The notes: a model not told the origin generated them from the letters alone. DNA of 31,351 bases from Euryarchaeota archaeon UBA171 (GCA_002497295.1 DANO01000001.1:48795-80145), one strand, 5' to 3'; shown: positions 1-7,946, numbered from the stretch's first letter. A program made the numbers and translations.

Positions 1-27
1 TCGATGGATCTTAGGAGGTGTTTATGA

Positions 28-558
28 TTATCTTAGGCCTGGTTTCCAGAATTGAAGAGGTTCTGGATTTCTCCCTTCCATTGCCCTGTATGCCAGATGA
101 TCTGCACGTTCGTTCCAGCGGTGTCCCCGATGTGCCCTGATATGCTCGATAGAAAGAGGCCTGGCAGATTCGCATTCGATCCATAACTCCCTCACTCTGT
201 GTGCGATTTCTTTGTTGGTCTTGGGCTTCCACGCCCCTGTAGCCAAGTTGGATGCGTATGATGAGTCGGACCTTATTCTCGCAGGGCTATCTTCCCCGTT
301 TATCAGGAGCCATCTGAGTGCATGGGCAATCGCAGAGAGTTCGGCGGTGTTGTTCGAGCCGACGGAGGCGCCGATGTACCCGGGGGCGGCTGGATCGGTG
401 ACTACCCTCCCGCTGGTCTCTTCCCTGACCTCTCCCTGACCACGCCCGGTGCCGGAATCTCCGGATACGATACAGACGCCCCAACCCGCTATCGTATCCT
501 TCGTTACATTCCTGTTATCTCCGCATGACCCATCCACATACAGGTGGATTAGAGACAT
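28..558 (-). CDS. rnhA: Ribonuclease HI
   Basis: A 176-residue type 1 RNase H, which cleaves the RNA strand of RNA-DNA hybrids such as replication primers. The catalytic carboxylates can be placed: Asp9 in YVDGSC, Glu73 in NNTAELSAI, Asp98 in SDSSYA and Asp153 in NERADHLA, with the conserved histidine around 143-146 in RAHRGH. Compared with the roughly 150-residue bacterial enzyme there is a longer loop at about residues 33-65. The ATG at 558 lies 3 bases after the GcvH stop codon, so the two are probably co-transcribed. Motifs and order are seen; function follows from the family. Confidence 0.9.
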   Translation of the reverse strand: MSLIHLYVDGSCGDNRNVTKDTIAGWGVCIVSGDSGTGRGQGEVREETSGRVVTDPAAPGYIGASVGSNNTAELSAIAHALRWLLINGEDSPARIRSDSSYASNLATGAWKPKTNKEIAHRVRELWIECESARPLSIEHIRAHRGHRWNERADHLAYRAMEGRNPEPLQFWKPGLR

Positions 559-561
559 GCA

Positions 562-942
562 TCAATCACCGATTAGGGACCTGTATTCCTGAGCGTTCAG
601 AACTTTGGAAGACTCTTCCGATTCAAGTCTTATTTTGCATATCCAGCCATTCCCGTACGGATCTTCGTTAATGGCCTCAGGGGTTGTTTCGAGTTCTTCG
701 TTTACTTCCACCACTTCTCCTGAGATTGGAGCGTATATTTCAGATACGGATTTCACCGACTCCACGCTTGCGAAGGCTTCCATGGATCTGACCTGGTCAC
801 CAACCACCGGTAATTCAACCCAGACGACATCCGTCAGAGCATCCTGAGCGTAATCAGTGATTCCTATCGTGGCCACTCCGTCGGAGACCCTCATCCATTC
901 ATGCTCTTCGGTATAGCTCAGATCCTCCGGGATAGAAGACAT
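562..942 (-). CDS. gcvH: Glycine cleavage system H protein
   Basis: A 126-residue lipoyl carrier protein that shuttles the aminomethyl intermediate between the P, T and L proteins of the glycine cleavage complex in the cytoplasm. The N-terminal TEEHEWMRV and the lipoylation site ESVKSVSEIYAP (Lys64) are typical, as is the length. ATG start at 942. It lies directly upstream of the RNase HI gene, only 3 bases apart. No gcvT, gcvP or lipoylation gene is in the window, so the partners must be elsewhere. Confidence 0.95.
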   Translation of the reverse strand: MSSIPEDLSYTEEHEWMRVSDGVATIGITDYAQDALTDVVWVELPVVGDQVRSMEAFASVESVKSVSEIYAPISGEVVEVNEELETTPEAINEDPYGNGWICKIRLESEESSKVLNAQEYRSLIGD

Positions 943-985
943 CGGACCCCTACGGGAGCAGGAGGGGAGTCAAGTTTTCGCTTAC

Positions 986-1357
986 TTACTCAGATTCTTC
1001 TGTTTCGAGGCCTACCTCTAATTTGGCCCATGCGTCTGACATTCTTTCAATGTCATCGGAATCGATTCTCTCAGCCTCTAGACGATTCCACATAGCTACT
1101 TCAGATTCATTCGAGAAGATTGATTGTAGCTGTTTCTGGAAAGGGACTGGAGTTGCGACTCTCAAGGCCCAGTAGAAATACATCGATAAGATAGCGGAGG
1201 ATATCAGGATGGCGACAACCGGCAAATCAGAGGCACAATTTGATTCGCAGCGAGCGGTTGAGAGAAATCCACTCCGAAGGCCAAGTGCAAGTATGAGAAG
1301 AAGCGATGCAGAGAAGCCGAAGAAAATACGAGAGGCTCGATCTGCAGGCGTGTCCAT
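986..1357 (-). CDS. Small two-helix membrane protein, unknown function
   Basis: A 123-residue protein not recognised as a known family. Two hydrophobic segments, about residues 11-32 and 46-67, predict two transmembrane helices separated by a short loop with two cysteines (CESNC). The remaining 55 residues are soluble and acidic and end in EVGLETEESE. ATG start at 1357; it sits 39 bases after the THEP1-like gene and 43 bases before gcvH in a same-strand run, so it is probably part of the same transcription unit. Function unknown. Confidence 0.65.
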   Translation of the reverse strand: MDTPADRASRIFFGFSASLLLILALGLRSGFLSTARCESNCASDLPVVAILISSAILSMYFYWALRVATPVPFQKQLQSIFSNESEVAMWNRLEAERIDSDDIERMSDAWAKLEVGLETEESE

Positions 1358-1396
1358 GTGGCTATCAAGATGAGTGCTGGGTTCTCAAGCAATAAG

Positions 1397-1981
1397 TCAG
1401 TAGGTCTCACGGACCAGCTTGTGCACCTTGTATGGCAAGAGCGCACGATTGACAGGTGTGACTTCGAGGATTCTAGCATCGTCTCTTCTGCGAATGTCTT
1501 GAAGAAGGGGGTGTCTAGATTTCTTATGCAGTGTCAAGACGGTTGGCATATCGAATTCCAGAGCGGCGCGGACTGCCTCAACGAAGGCCTCGGACTCAAC
1601 GGAGAACTTCCCGATCTCATCGATGACCAGCATCTCGCATGACTCGACCGTTCGCTCGATCGCAGGGACGGCGACTTTGTCGAGTCCGGTGGGGTCTATT
1701 CCCATTCCAAGGATTGTATGCCTAGAGTCGATGTCCTTGTGTGCTATCACAGCCCTGTCTCCGGTGATTATGTCGACGCATTCGAAGCCGACTCTGACTC
1801 CATCCTCAAGAATAGGCTCTGTCCTCATGCCTCCGATGATCGGACGGCCCTGAGAGCGTTCATTCCGTGTTCTTCGTTCCTCGGTTCTCTCGCTGATCAT
1901 CATCTCAACGACTTTCTCTAGAACGGCGGACTTGCCCGATTTTGGCAATCCTGTGATGCCTATTTTTGGATGAATTCCCAT
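1397..1981 (-). CDS. THEP1-like nucleoside-triphosphatase
   Basis: A 194-residue P-loop protein of the NTPase_1/THEP1 family, found in archaea and eukaryotes and able to hydrolyse NTPs in vitro; its physiological role is unsettled. The Walker A motif is GITGLPKSGKSAV (residues 8-20) and the Walker B is MLVIDEIGKF (about 117-126), the DEIGK signature of this family. GGMRTEPILEDGVRVGFECVD is the usual second conserved block. The ATG at 1981 is overlapped by a possible 45-residue ORF from upstream. Family assignment is secure; substrate is not known. Confidence 0.88.
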   Translation of the reverse strand: MGIHPKIGITGLPKSGKSAVLEKVVEMMISERTEERRTRNERSQGRPIIGGMRTEPILEDGVRVGFECVDIITGDRAVIAHKDIDSRHTILGMGIDPTGLDKVAVPAIERTVESCEMLVIDEIGKFSVESEAFVEAVRAALEFDMPTVLTLHKKSRHPLLQDIRRRDDARILEVTPVNRALLPYKVHKLVRETY

Positions 1982-2097
1982 CTATTGAATCTCCTCACAA
2001 CTCGGCTACGCTGAACAGTATGTCTCCAGTTAGAGAGGATATAGGAATTAACATCTTTCATCAACTCTGATACTACGGATTCCGGAATATGCTCCAT
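1960..2097 (-). CDS. Possible 45-residue small protein
   Basis: An ATG at 2097 opens a 45-codon frame ending in TAG at 1960-1962. It nearly fills the 137-base gap between the unknown gene (stop 2119) and the THEP1-like gene (start 1981), overlapping the latter by 22 bases. The translation begins MEHIPESVVSELMKDVN and ends in a basic, aromatic tail (VVRRFNRWEFIQK), suggesting an amphipathic helix and a cationic C-terminus. No strong Shine-Dalgarno sequence is visible. Tiling between neighbours is the main support; it could be chance. No family recognised. Confidence 0.35.
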   Translation of the reverse strand: MEHIPESVVSELMKDVNSYILSNWRHTVQRSRVVRRFNRWEFIQK

Positions 2098-2118
2098 AAA
2101 CTCAATTTCTCGAACGAT

Positions 2119-2733
2119 TCAACGGACATCGTTTATTGTGAATTTTCCGAATACGAATTCGATCAATTGTTCGTTCTGAATAAGATGTGCGAAGGCCTCG
2201 TCGACCTCCTCTTCTGAGATTCCCCCAGGAGTCAATTCCTCGATCACTTCTTCCCAGCTGATACTATCAGATCCTTCTGAGTTGGCGTACTCAGCCATAT
2301 CTAAGATTCTCGCTGCGATTATTGCAAGCAGTGGGTCATCATCGGTCGCTCTCGGCGGGTGTATGGGTGCGGCTCGAGCTGCTTCGTCGAGGATTTTTCC
2401 GATTTCATTGCTTTCTGATGCATCCGCATCGTATACGTCAAACAGATTTCTCTGAAAGGGGTCATTCTGAATCAGCATATTGGCTTCCTGGGTTCTCCCG
2501 AGTTGTCTTGCAATGTCTTCCACTCTTCGGAGTCTCTGCTCTAATCGCATTTTCTCTCTCCCGAGATGCGATGAGGCTAATTCGAGTTCTTCGTTGGCAC
2601 ACCTGTCCAACCATCTGTCAAGACTCCATTCGGGGTCTATTCTGATCATCGTATCGCACAACATGGCTACCGAATTCGGCAAACCGGCTATGTCGATAGG
2701 AGGCTTGCCGTCAGCAGAACCGCCATCACCCAT
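2119..2733 (-). CDS. Unknown protein with possible C-terminal winged helix
   Basis: A 204-residue acidic, soluble protein, not recognised. The middle (about residues 45-85) is rich in charged residues with heptad-like spacing (EELELASSHLGREKMRLEQ), suggesting a helical or coiled-coil segment. The C-terminal 50 residues (SISWEEVIEELTPGGISEEEVDEAF then a hydrophobic beta-like tail) resemble a small helix-turn-helix or winged-helix arrangement, by pattern only. ATG start at 2733, divergent from the dehydrogenase gene. It is the first gene of the minus-strand run that continues to RNase HI. Confidence 0.6.
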   Translation of the reverse strand: MGDGGSADGKPPIDIAGLPNSVAMLCDTMIRIDPEWSLDRWLDRCANEELELASSHLGREKMRLEQRLRRVEDIARQLGRTQEANMLIQNDPFQRNLFDVYDADASESNEIGKILDEAARAAPIHPPRATDDDPLLAIIAARILDMAEYANSEGSDSISWEEVIEELTPGGISEEEVDEAFAHLIQNEQLIEFVFGKFTINDVR

Positions 2734-2834
2734 GAGATGTTACTTCTGCATGGACGTCTATGAACAATGTGCATGATATCATCTGTGGTTCTTACAGGGG
2801 TTGCTTGATGAAGGACTTCATTCTGGGAAGTACG

Positions 2835-4019
2835 ATGTCCGCGTATCGCATCGTCGCTCTCCCGGGAGATGGTACTGGTCGAGAAGTGATGCGTGAGGCG
2901 CTAAAGGTACTAGATGTGATTCAAAAACACGGGCCAGTAGACTTCGACGTCAGGGAAATTCCTTGTGGTGGTCAGCATTATCTCGAAACGGGCGAGCAAT
3001 GGCCAGAGGGATCGTTTGAAATCTGTCGTGATGAGAGCGATGCCATTCTCCTTGGTGCTATTGGTTGGCCGAATGCGAGACTTCCCAGCGGGGACGTAGC
3101 AGGCGGGGAGGTAATTCTCGGCCTTAGGTCGGGGCTCGATCTGTATGCAAACGTTCGTCCTGTGAAGCTCTATGAAGGGATTGTTCACAAAGTGCATGGA
3201 GTGCACAAGAAAGTCTGGGATTCTTCCCTTGTCGATCTGGTGATGGTTCGTGAAAATACAGAAGGTTTGTATCACTCTCTTCTGAGGAGGATGGCACAAT
3301 CTGCTATAGGGGAAAAGGACGAGAAGCTTGTCATTGAGAAGTTCCCTGGGCTTGAGGGCGAGGTCAAATGGGATGCGCGGCCGATATCAAGAGCTGGGAG
3401 TGAACGAATCCATAGATTCTGCTTTGACCTCGCGGAGCGTCGGGCGAAGAAGCTCGGAAAGACACAGAGCGTGACCTGCGTCGATAAATCGAATGTGCTC
3501 CGTGGGTGTCAATTATTCCGCGGCATATTCAGAGAGATATCCGATCAATATCCTGATATTGATGCCAAAGAGGCTTACATAGACGCCTTCACGATGTGGT
3601 TGGTTCGCGACCCTGAAGATCTTGATGTCGTTGTTTTGCCGAACATGTTTGGAGACATAGCCACCGATTTAGCATCGGTGCTACAAGGAGGAATGGGGAT
3701 GGCAGCTTCAGCAAATCTTGGCGATCGACACATGATGTTCGAACCTGTTCATGGGTCTGCTCCCAAGCATGCAGGGAAGAATATAGTGAATCCAATAGCG
3801 ATGGTTTCGTCTCTGCAATTAATGCTCGAAAACTTGGCTATTCGTCATTCAGATGAGCGTCTGGATATATGTGGAAATATACTGCAAAAGGCCATCTCAG
3901 AATTGCTTTCGTCTGATGGGCCAAAGACCTATGATATCGGTGGTTCGGCGACTACGTCTGAAGTAGGTGATGCTGTGGCTTCTAGAGTTCATGAGTTGCT
4001 GAAGTCGAAGTTTGGTTAG
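2835..4019 (+). CDS. Isocitrate/isopropylmalate-family dehydrogenase
   Basis: A 394-residue beta-decarboxylating NAD(P)-dependent dehydrogenase. Seen: N-terminal IVALPGDGTGREV, substrate-binding LGLRSGLDLYANVRP, VRENTEGLY, the catalytic lysine region CVDKSNVLRG, metal-binding DAFTMWLV and NMFGDIATDLAS, and cofactor loop HGSAPKHAGKNIVNP. The RENTEG form is the isocitrate, homoisocitrate or tartrate type, whereas LeuB enzymes usually have RELTGG. The APKHAG loop lacks the Asp typical of strict NAD enzymes, so NADP use is possible. An upstream ATG at 2760 would add 25 residues unlike the family, so 2835 is preferred. The substrate cannot be fixed from sequence alone. It ends 4 bases into the convergent phosphopantoate ligase gene. 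Confidence 0.88.
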   Translation: MSAYRIVALPGDGTGREVMREALKVLDVIQKHGPVDFDVREIPCGGQHYLETGEQWPEGSFEICRDESDAILLGAIGWPNARLPSGDVAGGEVILGLRSGLDLYANVRPVKLYEGIVHKVHGVHKKVWDSSLVDLVMVRENTEGLYHSLLRRMAQSAIGEKDEKLVIEKFPGLEGEVKWDARPISRAGSERIHRFCFDLAERRAKKLGKTQSVTCVDKSNVLRGCQLFRGIFREISDQYPDIDAKEAYIDAFTMWLVRDPEDLDVVVLPNMFGDIATDLASVLQGGMGMAASANLGDRHMMFEPVHGSAPKHAGKNIVNPIAMVSSLQLMLENLAIRHSDERLDICGNILQKAISELLSSDGPKTYDIGGSATTSEVGDAVASRVHELLKSKFG

Positions 4020-4819
4020 TCGTCCCGATCAAAAGATCGCGCGGCTGCTTTGCCCATTGTTTCGATCGCATCTATCAGAGCTGTTCTATTGTCCCATGTG
4101 ATGTCGGGGGATGCTGGCTTTTCCAACCCAATTTTGACCATTTCGTTAAACGCGCGAGAGACGTTATCCACAATAGTCACATTGGCAGTTCTTGCTGTCC
4201 TGGAAAGAGGATTCAGATCCACTACAAGTACTTGTTTTCCCATCTGGATTAAGGCTTCACAGCGATCACCGTCCTCGAGCGGCACGAGTACTGTGTCAGC
4301 GGCATGTATTCCTTGGCTGCAACATTTGGCTCTTGGACCCTCTAAACCAGGTATCTGGGCATCTGGACTAGTGCCAAGTATCTCGATATTGGCGACCATT
4401 TGAGACCATATTTCAGAGGTAATTTCACCAGATGGATTTTCAGAGGCAACATCATTCTTGATCAAATTCAATGTCTGATAAAGAAGATTGACTCTTGAGT
4501 CCGTCCTGTAGAATATATTGATCTCGATCTTGCAACCCACCAGGGCAGCCAGCTTCATTGCATCTCTGCCGGCAAGGACCGTTGAGTTTCCATTCAGAGA
4601 AATCACAGGGCAGCGCGCAGCGGCAAGTCGGTTGACGGATTCTTCTTCTGCTCTTCTGGCCGAGGGGATGGTGCATTCGCCGAGAAGGTAATCGAATGCC
4701 TCCCCCCTTCCGTGTGCGATTAATGCAGAGTCTGCTAACAGACCCTTGTTCTGTGCATCGACCATCTTCTGCCTAGACAGCAGGGAATCTCTTCTAGGAT
4801 GGTCTTCATGAATGGTCAT
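4016..4819 (-). CDS. 4-phosphopantoate--beta-alanine ligase (archaeal phosphopantothenate synthetase)
   Basis: A 267-residue member of the former DUF137 family, which in archaea joins 4-phosphopantoate and beta-alanine using ATP, replacing bacterial PanC/PanK in CoA synthesis. Conserved blocks seen are HGRGEAFDYLLGE, ARCPVISLNGN, EINIFYRTDSR, GLEGPRAKC, VLVPLEDGDRCEAL and VVDLNPLSRTARTANVTIVDN. The ATG at 4819 overlaps the nadC stop in an ATGA arrangement, so translation is probably coupled and the two cofactor genes are co-expressed. Length is normal. Confidence 0.93.
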   Translation of the reverse strand: MTIHEDHPRRDSLLSRQKMVDAQNKGLLADSALIAHGRGEAFDYLLGECTIPSARRAEEESVNRLAAARCPVISLNGNSTVLAGRDAMKLAALVGCKIEINIFYRTDSRVNLLYQTLNLIKNDVASENPSGEITSEIWSQMVANIEILGTSPDAQIPGLEGPRAKCCSQGIHAADTVLVPLEDGDRCEALIQMGKQVLVVDLNPLSRTARTANVTIVDNVSRAFNEMVKIGLEKPASPDITWDNRTALIDAIETMGKAAARSFDRDD

Positions 4820-5721
4820 CTATCTGCCTCCATGAGCATTGTCATATCAATAGGGGAAGAATCCATTGTTAATGCTCCCGAGGATACGACATCCATGCCT
4901 GAATTTGACCACCTATCCAATTCACTTGTCTGCACGCCGCCGGAGCCCTCCAGCACGAGGCCGTCTCGAAGGCCTTCAGTTTCCAGTTGACGTACGACGT
5001 CGAGAGATCCCTCGGGGCCCATGTTATCTAGTAATAGAGTCAGAAGTTCAGTGGTCTCATTTTCCTGCATATTGTTTTTCCATTCTCGTGCCACGGTAAG
5101 CGCGTGTTCCATTGAGGTGACCTCGATAACAAGGAAATCACTGTTTAGAGCAGCCTTAGACATTTGCTCATTGAGTGAGAAAGTGGAAAGCGCGAAGTCA
5201 TTTTCCTTTATCATCGGAGCATCTGATCGGTCTAATCTGTGCGTCAAGCCGCCTCCCACGTGTACAGCCCACTTGTCAAGTACACCCCAGAGTGTTTTTC
5301 TGGTTGCTGCAATGGCTACCTCATCAAGGATTTTCACCCATTTCGATGTCTTAGTAGCAATGCCGCTCATCCTAGTAATCAGGTTCATCGCAGCGCGCTC
5401 GACCGACAAAATTTCCGTCCCATCTGCTTCTATCGTGAGAATCACGTCCCCGACTTGAAATTCATCGCCCTCAGAAATATTCCATTTCAAATGTGAATTG
5501 TGACAATTATTGGCAAAGAGGCGGTTCAATACTGGTCGGCCAGCAAGTATGCCCGATTCCTTGGCGATTATTTTTGCAGCCGTTTGGATGATTGGAATTG
5601 CCAGGGCTCCAGATGGGTCATCATCCATTATGGTCTTCGTCCATCGATCAATAGATTCAATGAATCGTGCTGTAGGCGCGTCAGTCCAAAGCAAATGGGA
5701 CCTATCGTGGGGTAGACCCAT
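4816..5721 (-). CDS. nadC: Nicotinate-nucleotide pyrophosphorylase (quinolinate phosphoribosyltransferase)
   Basis: A 301-residue QPRTase converting quinolinate and PRPP to nicotinate mononucleotide, the entry to NAD. Seen: LSVERAAMNLITRMSGIAT (106-124), TRKT (140-143) in the PRPP/substrate site, GGGLTHRLD (156-164), LLLDNM, and LEGSGGVQTSELDRWSNSGMD. Where most homologues have KDNH this protein has KEND (172-175), so the usual histidine is replaced by aspartate, and TRKTLWG replaces TRKTLPG. These changes are worth noting but the fold signature is intact. No nadA or nadB is in the window. A palindrome lies 19-31 bases upstream of the start. Confidence 0.88.
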   Translation of the reverse strand: MGLPHDRSHLLWTDAPTARFIESIDRWTKTIMDDDPSGALAIPIIQTAAKIIAKESGILAGRPVLNRLFANNCHNSHLKWNISEGDEFQVGDVILTIEADGTEILSVERAAMNLITRMSGIATKTSKWVKILDEVAIAATRKTLWGVLDKWAVHVGGGLTHRLDRSDAPMIKENDFALSTFSLNEQMSKAALNSDFLVIEVTSMEHALTVAREWKNNMQENETTELLTLLLDNMGPEGSLDVVRQLETEGLRDGLVLEGSGGVQTSELDRWSNSGMDVVSSGALTMDSSPIDMTMLMEADR

Positions 5722-5739
5722 GCCTGTGCGTCCAATAGG

Positions 5740-5752
5740 GGTTAATTTAACC
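5740..5752. promoter_or_regulatory. Palindrome upstream of nadC, candidate operator
   Basis: GGTTAATTTAACC has two perfectly complementary 6-base arms around one central base and lies 19-31 bases before the nadC ATG. An A-rich TATA-like stretch on the minus strand (about 5774-5782) would place a transcription start near it, so a bound protein could block initiation. Symmetry and position are seen; an operator role is inferred, and short AT-rich palindromes also occur by chance. Confidence 0.3.
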
Positions 5753-5783
5753 GTCCTAGAGTTGTGTTCATCTTATTTTTCCA

Positions 5784-5873
5784 TTAGGCCAAGATTGGGG
5801 CAGCTGCCATTACCGCTATTGCGAAAGAGGCGTAACTTCCAATCAAGAACACTAGTATCTGTCCTGCATTCAT
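5784..5873 (-). CDS. Possible 29-residue single-pass membrane microprotein
   Basis: An ATG at 5873 opens 29 codons ending in TAA at 5784-5786. The peptide starts MNAGQILVFLIG and ends AVMAAAPILA: almost wholly hydrophobic with small residues, with no charged residue, and long enough to cross a membrane once. It lies in the otherwise empty gap between pcc1 and nadC, on their strand, and minus-strand TATA-like sequences lie about 35-60 bases upstream. Its size resembles small membrane-complex subunits such as KdpF or PetN, but no specific similarity is claimed. Real-gene status is inferred from composition and context. Confidence 0.45.
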   Translation of the reverse strand: MNAGQILVFLIGSYASFAIAVMAAAPILA

Positions 5874-5910
5874 AATTCGCTTGTAAAAACGAGGACACTA
5901 TGAAGTGATG

Positions 5911-5925
5911 TATTTTATTTCCTTC
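5911..5925 (-). promoter_or_regulatory. Candidate BRE/TATA promoter for the microprotein-nadC unit
   Basis: Read on the minus strand, 5925-5911 gives a GGAAATAAAATA block, a purine-rich BRE-like element followed by an archaeal TATA-like box. Transcription would begin about 25 bases downstream, near 5890, just ahead of the microprotein ATG at 5873. A second AT-rich stretch lies at about 5930-5940. Assigned by resemblance only. Confidence 0.3.
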
Positions 5926-5968
5926 ATCCAATAAATATCCATGTATTTCTCCGCCCTTTCTCGCGATC

Positions 5969-6208
5969 TCAATCTTCCAAAACATCGCCTGCAACCATTG
6001 CAGCACCAAGACATGCGAGAATGTCGTCTGCAGTTGCCTTGGCAGTACTCAAAGAGCTAGCCTTTACAGTGATAATGGCCTCTATTGAGGATTCATGACG
6101 CACGAAATCAACTTTGAATGCCTCTGAATCATCTGGTTCTATCGACTGTATGGCTCTCTTGATTTTGCCAGGGTCGCCTGACCATCTAATCTCGATAGTT
6201 GACTCCAT
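5969..6208 (-). CDS. pcc1: KEOPS complex subunit Pcc1-like protein
   Basis: A 79-residue protein with the Pcc1 pattern: an N-terminal beta strand (STIEIRWSG), a helix, then strands (SIEAIITVKAS) and a C-terminal helix with TAKATADDILACLGAAM. Pcc1 is the dimerising subunit of the KEOPS complex that works with Kae1 and Bud32 in tRNA t6A modification. Length is right for archaeal Pcc1. ATG at 6208, 82 bases from the divergent ABC-F gene. Pcc1 proteins are short and variable, so the call rests on pattern. The TsaC/YrdC-like gene at 29546 acts in the same pathway. Confidence 0.7.
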   Translation of the reverse strand: MESTIEIRWSGDPGKIKRAIQSIEPDDSEAFKVDFVRHESSIEAIITVKASSLSTAKATADDILACLGAAMVAGDVLED

Positions 6209-6290
6209 GGCCCTCCGACGGTGTGATTATGCTTTGAGGCATCGGAGAATTGACCGATGACCACTTCAACCCCAATACGTCCGCCATGAC

Positions 6291-7943
6291 GTGGTACGAG
6301 AGCTCATCAGGCTGGAGGACGTGCACCGTTCCTTCGGGCCAGTGACAGTTCTGGAAGGTGTAAACGTCAGAATCGACGAAGGGGACAGGATTGGAATTGT
6401 CGGACACAATGGTGCTGGTAAAACAACGCTACTGAGGACTGTTTCTCAACAAGATCAAGATGTCGGCGAGATATCATTTGCTCCAGGTCTTCGCATTGCA
6501 TTTCTGACACAGGTTAGGGATATCAACGACGGTGCTACACTAGAGGAAGAGTTGGGGCGAAAAGGCCGACAATTTGAGGAAATTGATGAAGAGTTGTCTA
6601 TGATCGAGGCGAAGATGGCAGATCCGTCTTTCTACGAAGGAGATTGGCAGACGGATATTGATCGCTACCAGGAATTGCAGAGTATGAATGCGAAAAGTGG
6701 TGGTTCGAACGTTGCAAGTCATGCACAGGAGATCCTGCGTGCTCTCGATCTCTCACAGCATCCTATGGAAACCCCACTTGAATCCCTTTCAGGAGGGGAG
6801 CGGGCAAAGGTTGCTCTTGCTCGTCAGCTCGTTGGTCTCTCTGAAATTGAGGTATTCTTCCTAGATGAGCCTACGAATCACCTTGACTTGGAAACCCTGG
6901 ATTGGCTTGAAAGATTTCTGCTTGATTTCAAAGGGGCCATAGTCGTGGTTAGCCATGATAGGTATTTTCTTGATCGGATCTGTAATGCTGTCCTGGAAGT
7001 GCAAGATGCACATGTGAGGGGATATACCGGCAATTACACATCCTATCTCAAGCAGAAAGAGCTCTTCCTGCAGACTCTTGAAGATCGGATTGAGAAAACG
7101 CAGAAAGAATTACGTCGATTGAAGGGCGCTGTTCAATCCATGAAATCAGCCAATAAATACGATAAATCAATCTCACAGAAACATGTAATGATCAATCGTT
7201 CTCAACGTGAATTGAAATGGCTCCGTTCTTTGAAACCTAAAGAGAGACGTGCATTGAAATTCACATTGGAATCGAGTGAGAAATCAAGTCTTGAAGTTCT
7301 AGATATAGCAAATGGGACATTGCTTTTCGATGGACTTCAGAGGCCTATTTTCAAGTCGGTCGAGGCTAGTGTCAGAAGAGGTCAGAAGATAGGCGTAGTC
7401 GGTGGAAACGGAGCAGGAAAGACAACTCTGCTGAGGACTATAATGGGGGAAATCAAACTGGATTCTGGAAAAATAGATGTCAGGCCCGGTGTACAGATTG
7501 GCTACTTTCACCAAGATCACCGATCTCTTGACTTTGAATTGACCCCAGTTGAACAGATACGCTTCCTGAAACCAAGAATGGAATACGGGGATATACGAGC
7601 TTTGTTGGGACAGTTTCAATTCACAAAAGACATGGTTAGTAGCAAATTGAAGGCACTTAGCGGCGGTGAGAGGGCACGTATAGCACTGTTGAAGCTTCTT
7701 CTTGAGGAGAATAATCTTCTCTTGCTAGACGAGCCTACCAATCATTTGGACACAGACGCAAAAGAAGCGCTAGAAGAGGCTCTGGGCGATTATGATGGCA
7801 GTATAATCACAGTTAGCCATGATAGATGGTTCTTGGATAGAGTTTGCGATACCATCTGGGAGCTCCCGGGGGATGGGCGTATTATTATCTGGCCGGGAAA
7901 CTACACTCGTTATCTCGAAAGGACTCGGAATCGAAAGAAATAG
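6291..7943 (+). CDS. ABC-F family ATPase
   Basis: A 550-residue soluble protein with two ABC cassettes and no membrane segment, the ABC-F layout of Uup/EttA-type translation factors that act on the ribosome. First cassette: Walker A GHNGAGKTT (about 38-46), signature LSGGERAKVALA (about 166), Walker B FFLDEPTNHLD. Second: GGNGAGKTTLL (about 371), LSGGERARIALL (about 456), LLLLDEPTNHLD. The basic, helical linker between them (about 245-330) matches the P-site tRNA-interaction motif region. The start is a GTG at 6291; no in-frame ATG precedes it. Which ABC-F subfamily it belongs to is not resolved. Confidence 0.92.
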   Translation: MVRELIRLEDVHRSFGPVTVLEGVNVRIDEGDRIGIVGHNGAGKTTLLRTVSQQDQDVGEISFAPGLRIAFLTQVRDINDGATLEEELGRKGRQFEEIDEELSMIEAKMADPSFYEGDWQTDIDRYQELQSMNAKSGGSNVASHAQEILRALDLSQHPMETPLESLSGGERAKVALARQLVGLSEIEVFFLDEPTNHLDLETLDWLERFLLDFKGAIVVVSHDRYFLDRICNAVLEVQDAHVRGYTGNYTSYLKQKELFLQTLEDRIEKTQKELRRLKGAVQSMKSANKYDKSISQKHVMINRSQRELKWLRSLKPKERRALKFTLESSEKSSLEVLDIANGTLLFDGLQRPIFKSVEASVRRGQKIGVVGGNGAGKTTLLRTIMGEIKLDSGKIDVRPGVQIGYFHQDHRSLDFELTPVEQIRFLKPRMEYGDIRALLGQFQFTKDMVSSKLKALSGGERARIALLKLLLEENNLLLLDEPTNHLDTDAKEALEEALGDYDGSIITVSHDRWFLDRVCDTIWELPGDGRIIIWPGNYTRYLERTRNRKK

Positions 7944-7946
7944 GCG

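Noticed and set aside
5773..6009. 78-residue minus-strand frame overlapping the pcc1 end
   Set aside because: TTG start, no domain pattern, and it overlaps in another frame the more convincing membrane microprotein.
6186..6407. 73-residue minus-strand frame before pcc1
   Set aside because: Mostly antisense to the N-terminus of the ABC-F ATPase and low in family-like features.
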